The position numbers were made by a program, and so were the translations under genes. Source: Natrialbaceae archaeon (lineage in GTDB: Archaea > Halobacteriota > Halobacteria > Halobacteriales > Natrialbaceae). Taken from it: a DNA stretch of 5,359 nucleotides. The notes under the pieces were generated by a model. It did not search any database and was not told the DNA's origin. It was given only the letters and a program-made list of their open reading frames with translations. Within the stretch, counting starts at the first letter, position 1. Every line of letters begins with the position of its first letter. Of this stretch, positions 1 through 5,359 are shown in pieces. The stretch covers positions 1 through 5,359 of the forward strand of contig PUKM01000004.1 in assembly GCA_003552325.1 (NCBI GenBank). Reading direction: 5' to 3'.

Positions 1-1629
1 GCCGATAGTGACTCCATCCCTCCAGCACTCGAGCACTGTGTCAGCACCCTCGAGGGCTTTTATGCAGCGGTTATCGACCGCCCGGAGGGACAGTACCTGA
101 TCGCCGACCACGCACGTTCGATCCCGCTCTGGTACGACGCCGCGGGAACGGTCGTCAGTGACCGAGGGTGGGTTGTCCGGGACGCAATCGACGCCCCTCG
201 AGCACGGCTCACGGAACGGGAGTTCCACCTGACGCGGTACGTGACGGGACCCGACACGATCTGGGATGGCGTGTTTGCCGTCCAGCCGGGTGAACTCGTC
301 CGGATCGATGGGGATGAGCGCCGGACCAGCACGTACTGGCGCTACTGGCCGACGGGGCCGCAGTCGACAGGCGAAAACCACGAGTCAGCACAGTCTCTGT
401 CGGCGCTTCGAACCGCGCTCGAGACGGCCCTCGAGCGCCTCGAGCGAGTGGCCGGTGATCGACCGATTGTCCTTCCGTTGTCCGGCGGATACGACTCCCG
501 GCTGCTCGCGGCTGCGTTGGTCGACCGTGGCCGGGAGGTGATCGCGTTCACATTCGGGCAGCCGGGACATCCGGACGTGGCAGTGAGTCGAGCCGTCGCC
601 TCGGACCTTGGAATCCGCCTGGAACACTACCCGTACGATCAGGAACGCTGGCAGGCATGGTATCACGGAGAGGCCTGCACCAGCTACCGGGAGTGGGCCT
701 TCGGCGGCGACGCCCTCCCGTTTCTCGCGGAGTGGCCCGCGGTACACGGCCTGCTCGAGGCTGGACGGCTCCCGAGGGACGCCCTCTACTGCCCCGGTCA
801 CACCGTGGCGACACCGAGCGAACGCCTGCCGCAATTTCGCGGGGAGACGACGGCACCGCCCGACAGCGTCGTGGGGTGTGGCGTTGGCGACACGGAGGCT
901 ATCATCGAACCCACACGAGACGCACTGCTCGAGTACGTCCTCGAGACCCACTACTCCCTGTGGCCGAGGGCCGCCTTCGACGACATACGTGACCGGGTCA
1001 GCGCTCAGCTATTCGACCACGACCACGACAGCCCCGTGGACACCCCGACGCAGTTGGCAGCCGCCTACGAACACTGGGAGTGGCGCGGGCGGATGTCGAC
1101 GTTTACCAACGGCGACCTCCGAGTGTACGAGGATGCAGGCCTCGAGTGGTGGCTTCCCCTCTGGGACCCGGCGTACGTCCGTGGCTGGCAACGAGTCCCG
1201 CTCGCTGCGCGACGGAACAAGGGCCTCCACGCGGCCCTCGCCGTCGATACGTACCAGCGGATTGCCGGAATCAGTCGCGACCGAGCGGCCCGAATAGACC
1301 GTACGCTCGAGCCCCACGACCGTCTCCTCTCACGGCTCCGGTATAGCCCGGAGATGCAGTGGATCGGTGCATCGAGCGCCGCCCCGGGAGACCAACACCG
1401 GTCGCCGGGATGGGAACCACCGTTTCTCACCCCACCGGCACACTGGTCGCTCGAGGCACACCCGCTCGCGTGGGGTGGAACCCTGACCCCCGAACTCCGC
1501 GCCGACTGTGCTGACCGATCACTCTATGCACTCAGGACGCTCGGGGAAACGGGCTATCTGGATCTCGAGACGGCGACGTCACTCCCCGAGGAGCCGACGC
1601 TCGAGGCGCTCGTCGACGACTCCGCGTGA
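1..1629 (+). CDS. Asparagine-synthase-like amidotransferase, 5' end outside window
   Basis: The frame is open from the first base of the window to a TGA at 1627, giving 542 visible residues; the start lies to the left. Residues about 18-50 (GFYAAVIDRPEGQYLIADHA, then IPLWYD) and about 80-105 (WDGVFAVQPGELVRIDG) match the second half of the N-terminal glutamine-hydrolysing (Ntn) domain of asparagine synthetase B. The C-terminal synthetase domain opens with the PP-loop SGGYDS at residues 161-166 (bases 481-498), which binds ATP for adenylation of the acceptor carboxylate. From family knowledge, ammonia released from glutamine would attack this acyl-adenylate in the cytoplasm. The motif reads SGGYDSR rather than the SGGLDSS of classical AsnB, and the catalytic Cys2 cannot be seen, so the acceptor may not be aspartate. 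Several haloarchaeal relatives are annotated only as asparagine-synthase-related. An ATG-less inner start at GTG 241 is not credible, because homology continues upstream of it. Family assignment is firm; substrate is unknown. Confidence 0.88.
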   Translation, partial: ADSDSIPPALEHCVSTLEGFYAAVIDRPEGQYLIADHARSIPLWYDAAGTVVSDRGWVVRDAIDAPRARLTEREFHLTRYVTGPDTIWDGVFAVQPGELVRIDGDERRTSTYWRYWPTGPQSTGENHESAQSLSALRTALETALERLERVAGDRPIVLPLSGGYDSRLLAAALVDRGREVIAFTFGQPGHPDVAVSRAVASDLGIRLEHYPYDQERWQAWYHGEACTSYREWAFGGDALPFLAEWPAVHGLLEAGRLPRDALYCPGHTVATPSERLPQFRGETTAPPDSVVGCGVGDTEAIIEPTRDALLEYVLETHYSLWPRAAFDDIRDRVSAQLFDHDHDSPVDTPTQLAAAYEHWEWRGRMSTFTNGDLRVYEDAGLEWWLPLWDPAYVRGWQRVPLAARRNKGLHAALAVDTYQRIAGISRDRAARIDRTLEPHDRLLSRLRYSPEMQWIGASSAAPGDQHRSPGWEPPFLTPPAHWSLEAHPLAWGGTLTPELRADCADRSLYALRTLGETGYLDLETATSLPEEPTLEALVDDSA

Positions 1630-1923
1630 AAACTGGCTTTATTACCACACCCCTCTGATTCATCCTCGTCCCCGCCGTCGCTTTCGTCGTCACCGGCTGA
1701 CTCGATCACAATCTCGAGAACGGCTTCGTCCCACTCTGTACCCGCGTAGAGTCCACCATCCCTACCAGAACGTCCCTACGAGTGCCACAGCGCTAATGCC
1801 TGGGATGAAGATGATCGGGTAGGTAACGCGCTTTGGGCCCTGACCTGTGTGAGACTCCGCTGCATCGGATTGGCCACGGATTACCAGCGAATACCGGTAC
1901 CGCCCGCTCGTGAACCAGCACAC
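1630..1923 (-). pseudogene. Possible relic of a membrane-protein gene with acidic tail
   Basis: Read on the minus strand, a frame open from 1923 (GTG just after a stop) to a TAG at 1762-1764 encodes 53 residues. It ends in a strongly hydrophobic, helix-like segment, PIIFIPGISAVALVGTFW, preceded by a polar basic stretch (GQGPKRVTY). Immediately past the TAG a different frame stays open and reads GLYAGTEWDEAVLEIVIE, then an acidic run with DDESDGGDEDESE, the composition typical of haloarchaeal protein tails. Joined through one frameshift, these would make a membrane helix followed by an acidic cytoplasmic end. By hand count about 70 percent of third positions in the first frame are G or C, lower than the intact neighbours, as expected of decaying sequence. 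I do not recognise the parent family. Chance reading frames in GC-rich DNA are a real alternative. Confidence 0.22.
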
Positions 1924-1929
1924 TTACTC
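1924..1929 (+). promoter_or_regulatory. Possible TATA-like element for the small membrane-protein gene
   Basis: TTACTC lies about 23-28 bases upstream of the ATG at 1952. That is where haloarchaeal TATA boxes sit relative to the first base of leaderless transcripts, which are common in these organisms. No Shine-Dalgarno-like sequence precedes this ATG, which agrees with leaderless translation. The match to a TATA consensus is weak, and position is the main argument. Confidence 0.25.
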
Positions 1930-1951
1930 GCCACCGCAAGACAGGTCGCGT

Positions 1952-2326
1952 ATGTCACGTGCTGCACAACTCGAGGCCGTGGGGACCGTCGTCATGGCCG
2001 CGTTCGTGATCGCCCTCCCGATGGGTGCGCTCTTTGGGATCTACGTCGAGGGGTTCTTGCTGCCCTGGTGGCTGAGCCTGCTCGCCCTTACGCCGGGGAC
2101 GATCCTCGGATACATCGCGACAACGGATGCGCGGCTGAGCGGAACACACCTCTGGCGGTTCGGCGTTGCCCACTGGCTGACCGCGGTCGTGCTCTGGCAA
2201 GGACTGGCTATCGAGACGCCCGGACAGGAATCGTTGGCACTCGGGGCCTGGATGGGTGCAGCCGGAATCGGTGTGCTCGCGGCCACTGCTGACTGGTGGC
2301 TGGGTCGATGGCAAAACAAGCAGTAA
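1952..2326 (+). CDS. Small four-helix membrane protein, function unknown
   Basis: This encodes 124 residues from ATG 1952 to TAA 2324. Four hydrophobic segments are evident: residues about 9-31 (VGTVVMAAFVIALPMGALFG), 35-56 (LLPWWLSLLALTPGTILGY), 67-87 (LWRFGVAHWLTAVVLWQGL) and 94-116 (LALGAWMGAAGIGVLAATA). Loops are short, with a basic tail ending GRWQNKQ, so this is almost certainly a polytopic membrane protein with little outside the bilayer. There are no cysteines, no metal-ligand pattern and no motif of a transporter family I know. A GTG at 1910 would add 14 polar residues (MNQHTYSPPQDRSR). I prefer the ATG because the first helix begins soon after it and a TATA-like element sits at leaderless distance. 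The gene converges on the minus-strand 75-residue gene, 35 bases away. The large hydrophobic content in one frame argues that it is real. Confidence 0.72.
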   Translation: MSRAAQLEAVGTVVMAAFVIALPMGALFGIYVEGFLLPWWLSLLALTPGTILGYIATTDARLSGTHLWRFGVAHWLTAVVLWQGLAIETPGQESLALGAWMGAAGIGVLAATADWWLGRWQNKQ

Positions 2327-2361
2327 TCTCGGTCAGGCGCCGCCTCGAGCGGGCCTTTCGC

Positions 2362-2589
2362 TCACCCGAGGCCGTAATCTGCCAGCGAGTGGTAGTGTTT
2401 CCACGCCGCAACGACTTCGTCGAGTCGGAACTCGAGGGTGCCGTCTGCGAGCTCGAGTGTTACCATGTCATCGTGTACTTCGGTATCGTGCAGATGGAGT
2501 TCGAGCGGCTGGTCAAACTCCGTGACCGTGACCATGACTTCGCCGTTCTCCTCGAGTTTCGACTGCAGGGTAGCTGCGTCCATCTCCAT
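2362..2589 (-). CDS. Small acidic protein of 75 residues, function unknown
   Basis: The ATG at 2589 leads to a TGA at 2362. The protein is very acidic (18 Asp/Glu against 3 Lys/Arg, with five His), as expected of a soluble haloarchaeal cytoplasmic protein. Alternating hydrophobic and polar residues through VMVTVTEF, LELHLHDTEV and MVTLELADGTLEFRL suggest four or five beta strands, followed by a short helix (DEVVAAWKHYHSLADY). This could be a small beta barrel or a wrapped sheet. There are no cysteines, no signal peptide and no membrane segment. A second Met two codons later (2583) is a less likely start, because GGAGGA lies 11 bases upstream of the first ATG. It follows the tRNA methyltransferase gene by 47 bases in the same direction and could be co-transcribed. 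I do not recognise the family, and no function is proposed. Confidence 0.75.
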   Translation of the reverse strand: MEMDAATLQSKLEENGEVMVTVTEFDQPLELHLHDTEVHDDMVTLELADGTLEFRLDEVVAAWKHYHSLADYGLG

Positions 2590-2600
2590 CTGAAGGTCGT

Positions 2601-2606
2601 TCCTCC
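2601..2606 (-). promoter_or_regulatory. Shine-Dalgarno-like GGAGGA before the 75-residue gene
   Basis: On the minus strand GGAGGA ends 11 bases before the ATG at 2589, a little long but usable for ribosome binding. It supports that ATG over the one at 2583. Its presence fits an internal gene of a longer transcript better than a leaderless one, although a weak AT-rich patch (ACAGTAATGT, 2611-2620) about 26 bases upstream could equally serve as a TATA element. Confidence 0.4.
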
Positions 2607-2636
2607 ATACACATTACTGTTCGTATCGGTTCATCG

Positions 2637-3692
2637 TCACTCGATTGGCCGCTCCTCGAGGCCGTCGGTGAGCACCAGCACGTACCGGGTGAGTGATCGA
2701 TGGACTCGACGTTCGAAGGCGGCCTCGAGCGACCATCCTGCTTCGAGTGCCTCCGTGCGCCAGTGTCTGTCGGCGACGACGACCGCACGGTCAGCGACTC
2801 GTCTGGCCTCAGCCAGCGCGCCGGAGACGAGTTCCTCGAGGCGGTGGGTTTCGACCTTCGATTGGCGACCGTAGGGGGCATCGAAGACGACGGCGTCGAC
2901 GGCGTTCGACCGAAGCGGCAGGCGGGGGCCGTCCCCGCGGGCGACGTGCCAGGCTCCGCGTGAAACGCCTGTTGGGGACGGTGAATCGACCGCGAGAAAG
3001 TGTTCGAGGTTGGTCCGCGTTCCGTCGACCATCTTCGCCTGGGCGTCGGTGCCGATGACGTCAGCGCCGAGCAATCCGGCCTCGACGAGCACGCCCCCAG
3101 TGCCACACATCGGGTCGAGGACGGTTCGACCGGGCTCGGCTCCGGCGAGGTTTGCGACGGCGCGTGCCAGTAATGTATCCATACTTCCCGGCTGAAAGAA
3201 CGGCTTATCCGTTGGTGCCCGACTGCCAAAGTCCCGGACGCTTTCTGCCTCGAGCCAGCCGATGGCACAGACGTCGGCGTGATCGCCGTCGCCATCGATC
3301 TCGCCCGACGAAAACGCCGCCCGAAGGACGTGATCCGGTTCCTCGAGGTCGACGGAAAATCCCCGGTCGACGAGCACGCCCCCGAGTTCGCGTTCGACCT
3401 GTGTCGTCGAGACGCCGGTCGACCCGTGGATATCAGTCGCCCGAACGGCGACGCTTCCCGTCCGGTCGATTCGAGCGGCCTCGAGCAGGATTCGGGCACT
3501 CTCGAGGGAGGCGTCGGTTCGCCCGAGGAGCGTGCTCGCGGCGTGGGTGTACGCGAGTCCGCGGACCTTCGCGGGGTCGATCGCGTTCGCGAGTGCCAGG
3601 CCGGGGGCGATCGGCCGAACACCCGTTGCGGCCTGCCGGCTCTCACAGCGGGCAAAGGCGTCGTCTTCGCCGCCGAGTTCGAGGAAGTACAC
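2637..3692 (-). CDS. trmG10: tRNA (guanine10-N2)-dimethyltransferase, archaeal Trm-G10 type
   Basis: The product is an S-adenosylmethionine-dependent enzyme that methylates the exocyclic amine of G10 in tRNA, forming m2G and then m2,2G, in the cytoplasm. Counting from the GTG at 3692 (351 residues), the N-terminal part begins YFLELGGEDDAFAR, which fits the NFLD/THUMP tRNA-binding half covering roughly residues 1-150. The linker PFFQPGSMD (about 164-172) is characteristic of THUMP methyltransferases. The Rossmann-fold catalytic half carries motif I DPMCGTGG at 193-200 (bases 3093-3116), the acidic cofactor ligand in VIGTDAQ, and the amino-methyltransferase motif DAPYG at 271-275, with Ala where many relatives have DPPYG. 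Length matches the archaeal family. The frame extends to a TTG at 3719 with nine more residues, but homologues as I know them start at the tyrosine-containing MYFLELGGED stretch, so I chose GTG. No Shine-Dalgarno precedes either. The aldehyde oxidoreductase gene lies 111 bases upstream on the same strand. Confidence 0.9.
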   Translation of the reverse strand: MYFLELGGEDDAFARCESRQAATGVRPIAPGLALANAIDPAKVRGLAYTHAASTLLGRTDASLESARILLEAARIDRTGSVAVRATDIHGSTGVSTTQVERELGGVLVDRGFSVDLEEPDHVLRAAFSSGEIDGDGDHADVCAIGWLEAESVRDFGSRAPTDKPFFQPGSMDTLLARAVANLAGAEPGRTVLDPMCGTGGVLVEAGLLGADVIGTDAQAKMVDGTRTNLEHFLAVDSPSPTGVSRGAWHVARGDGPRLPLRSNAVDAVVFDAPYGRQSKVETHRLEELVSGALAEARRVADRAVVVADRHWRTEALEAGWSLEAAFERRVHRSLTRYVLVLTDGLEERPIE

Positions 3693-3803
3693 GCTTTCGA
3701 AGACGCGGTGAACGAGCAATGAGCCTACCGCTTTCGAGTCGGTTGCTGTCGATCGTTTTGGTGTGACCCATGGGCCCCTTCGTCCTGTTACCCGAGGGGT
3801 GTG

Positions 3804-5359
3804 TCAATCATCAGCCGTTTCGATCGACCCCTCGAGCACTCCTGGAGGCGTCGGGACGGTTCCGTCCGCGTTCCAGCCCCGTTCGTCGTAGTAGGTCTCG
3901 AGTGCGTCCTCGAACCCGGGGAGTTCGTAGGGCAAGGTATCGTCCCCCCGATCCATGCCTCGCTGGTTGTTGAAGTGACGCTCCATACTGACGACCTCGC
4001 CGCCGATCGCCAGCAGGTCGTCGTAGGCCGCATCGAGCAGGGTCTCGAGTCGCTCGGGCGTGACGAAATCAAGGGAGAATTTACACAACACCGCGCTGTC
4101 TTTGATCACGTTCAGGTTCTCCTTTTCGACGATCTTCGGCGGCTTGTCCTCGAGTCCCCGCTTGTCGAGGGCCTGTTCGTCGCCGACCAGTGGATACTCG
4201 AGGGCGTAAAACTCGGCGTACATGTGGTCTGCCCCCCGGTTCGACGTGGCGAATGCGAGTCCTTGACCGTTGAGCGTTCGCCCGTCGTGGGCGGGGAACT
4301 CCATGCCTTTGGCCGTCCAATTGTCGACGCCGAGGTCGTCGTGACACCGGTCGATGCCCTCCGCGAGGGTGTCACCGATCCCTTCCCGATGGGCGATTTT
4401 CTCGACCGTCTCGAGAACGAGGTCGACGTCGCCGAAGGCGTCCTGACTGGCGAGATAGGCGGCGACGGTGTCGCCACAGGAGATGGTGTCCATCCCGAGT
4501 TCGTCACAGCGCTTGTTCGCCTGCATGACGTCTACGATGTCGTCGACGCCGGCGTTCGAGCCGAATGCCATCACGGTCTCGTACTCCGGTCCTTCGGTTT
4601 CGAGGCCTGACTCCTCATCACGCGTGGGAAGTTTGCACGCGAAGGCACAGGCCGAGCAGGTCCCCTTTTTGTACTTCTTTTCCTCGACACGGTCACCGCT
4701 GATGCCGGAGGCACCCTCGAACGACAGCTCCGTAAAATAGTGTGTCGGCAGGGCTTCGACGGCGTTTGCGAACTCCGTCATCGAACTGGTCCCCTGGCGT
4801 TTCATGATGTGGTCGGACTGGGCCGCCTCGCGGTGGACGTCCATCTGTAATGGTGGAATCTCCACGTCTGCCGTCGCGTCGCCGTCGAACGTGATAGCTT
4901 TGACACCTTTCGACCCGAGGACGGCGCCGAGACCCCCACGACCGAACGCGCGTTCTCGCGATGTCATGATCGACGCGAAACGTACCTGATTCTCGCCTGC
5001 GGGGCCGATCGTCACGGTATGATCCGCGGATAGCCCGTGTTCGTCCTCGATGTACGCACAGGTTTCGGATGTTTCGGCTCCCTCGAGCTCCGGGACGGCT
5101 TCGAACGTCACGTCGTCGTCGGTGATGTGGACGATGACGAGGTCGTTGCTCTCGCCGACAAGTTCGATTGCTCCATACCCCGTGGCGGTCGCGTTGCGCG
5201 AGAGAAATCCACCGGCGTTCGATGACAGCAGGCCGTCGGTCAACGGGGAAATGGCCGTTGCGGACATCCGGCCCGTAAAGCTCATTTGTGAGTGCTGGAA
5301 CGGGCCCGTCGCGAAGTAGAGGCGATTGTCCGGGCCCAGTGGATCGGCGTCGAACGGAA
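3804..5359 (-). CDS. aor: Aldehyde:ferredoxin oxidoreductase (tungsten enzyme), N-terminus outside window
   Basis: The minus-strand frame is open from the right edge to a TGA at 3804, giving about 517 visible residues; roughly 50-60 N-terminal residues are missing. It continues upstream of the internal ATG at 5285 with DPLGPDNRLYFATGPFQ, a strongly conserved part of the AOR N-terminal domain, so that ATG is not the start. Other family marks are SNAGGF, GYGAIELVG and RGGLGAVLGSKGVKAI of the tungstopterin-binding domain. The 4Fe-4S ligands C-x2-C-x3-C lie at bases 4658-4635 (CSACAFAC), with the fourth Cys in DSAVLCKF (4100-4083). EGPEYE, the pterin-binding DELGMDTIS (from 4505) and ATSNRGADHM also fit. 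Known relatives oxidise aldehydes to carboxylic acids in the cytoplasm, passing two electrons to ferredoxin through a tungsten bis-pterin centre and one cluster. The actual substrate here cannot be read from sequence. The second pterin motif has Val where DxxGLC has Gly. No ferredoxin or cofactor-synthesis gene is visible. Confidence 0.93.
   Translation of the reverse strand, partial: PFDADPLGPDNRLYFATGPFQHSQMSFTGRMSATAISPLTDGLLSSNAGGFLSRNATATGYGAIELVGESNDLVIVHITDDDVTFEAVPELEGAETSETCAYIEDEHGLSADHTVTIGPAGENQVRFASIMTSRERAFGRGGLGAVLGSKGVKAITFDGDATADVEIPPLQMDVHREAAQSDHIMKRQGTSSMTEFANAVEALPTHYFTELSFEGASGISGDRVEEKKYKKGTCSACAFACKLPTRDEESGLETEGPEYETVMAFGSNAGVDDIVDVMQANKRCDELGMDTISCGDTVAAYLASQDAFGDVDLVLETVEKIAHREGIGDTLAEGIDRCHDDLGVDNWTAKGMEFPAHDGRTLNGQGLAFATSNRGADHMYAEFYALEYPLVGDEQALDKRGLEDKPPKIVEKENLNVIKDSAVLCKFSLDFVTPERLETLLDAAYDDLLAIGGEVVSMERHFNNQRGMDRGDDTLPYELPGFEDALETYYDERGWNADGTVPTPPGVLEGSIETADD

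Larger units (their letters stand above)
1630..1951. other. Gap of about 320 bases without a convincing intact gene
   Basis: This stretch separates the asparagine-synthase-like gene from the small membrane-protein gene. It is less GC-rich at codon-third positions than its neighbours. Plus-strand reading frames here give Arg/Pro/His-rich peptides unlike haloarchaeal proteins. A short T-rich piece just after the stop (CTTTATTA, 1639-1646) could help end transcription, but there is no clear hairpin or long T run. The minus strand shows two adjacent frames with protein-like character, listed separately as a possible relic. The right end probably carries the promoter of the next gene. Confidence 0.6.

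Noticed and set aside
385..951. A 188-codon minus-strand frame inside the asparagine-synthase-like gene
   Set aside because: It shows no domain or haloarchaeal acidic bias, and lies wholly within a gene with a clear PP-loop and family similarity in the other direction.
1013..1030. Short tandem GACCAC repeat
   Set aside because: It is only about two and a half copies, and it encodes an Asp-His run in frame inside the asparagine-synthase-like gene. There is no sign of a repeat element.
1849..2292. A 147-codon plus-strand frame overlapping the small membrane-protein gene
   Set aside because: Its translation is rich in Arg and Cys, with no membrane segments. The overlapping frame encodes four clean hydrophobic helices and is much the better gene.
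2347..2363. Inverted repeat GAGCG/CGCTC with a 7-base loop between the two convergent genes, as a terminator
   Set aside because: The stem is only five base pairs and overlaps a stop codon, and no T run follows on either strand. It could easily be chance.
2513..3655. A 380-codon minus-strand frame overlapping the tRNA methyltransferase and the 75-residue gene
   Set aside because: It is a shifted frame of the same strand, with an Arg/Ser/Pro-rich translation unlike an acidic haloarchaeal protein and no domain. The true frame has THUMP-methyltransferase motifs.
3767..3777. Overlapping palindromes CCCATGGG and GGGCCC between the oxidoreductase and methyltransferase genes, as an operator
   Set aside because: Short GC-rich palindromes are common in this DNA. 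There is no second copy in the window and no clear promoter beside it, so an operator cannot be supported.
3801..4610. A 269-codon plus-strand open frame opposite the aldehyde oxidoreductase gene
   Set aside because: It is a mirror of the real gene in GC-rich DNA. The opposite strand carries full family motifs throughout, while this peptide shows no recognisable domain and is rich in Val, as expected from reversed acidic codons.

Overview
The window looks like a haloarchaeal chromosome, probably of the Natrialba/Natrinema/Natronorubrum type. It is GC-rich, its proteins are strongly acidic, third codon positions are mostly G/C, and CTCGAG is extremely common. It also carries an archaeal-type tRNA m2G10 methyltransferase and a tungsten aldehyde:ferredoxin oxidoreductase. 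The lineage is an inference from composition and gene content; there is no rRNA here to confirm it.

Layout. Positions 1-1629 (+) hold the 3' part of an asparagine-synthase-like gene, whose start lies left of the window. Next is a gap of about 320 bases with no convincing intact gene, though its minus strand shows what may be the remains of a membrane-protein gene. At 1952-2326 (+) lies a small four-helix membrane protein of unknown function. It converges on a run of three minus-strand genes, listed here in transcription order: an aldehyde:ferredoxin oxidoreductase that runs off the right edge (5359 to 3804), a tRNA (guanine10-N2)-methyltransferase (3692 to 2637), and a 75-residue acidic protein of unknown function (2589 to 2362).

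How the genes fit together. The three minus-strand genes are separated by 111 and 47 bases without overlap, so they may be read from one or several promoters. I see no functional link between a tungsten enzyme of aldehyde oxidation and a tRNA modification enzyme; the order may be incidental. The 75-residue protein next to the tRNA methyltransferase is the more plausible partnership. The asparagine-synthase-like protein has the PP-loop ATP-binding motif but need not make asparagine, because relatives amidate other substrates.

I saw no CRISPR array, tRNA, rRNA, insertion sequence or integration site. The window reads mostly as ordinary chromosome. The points most worth a second look are the possible gene relic at 1630-1923, the two small unknown genes, the start choice of the tRNA methyltransferase, and the striking CTCGAG density.
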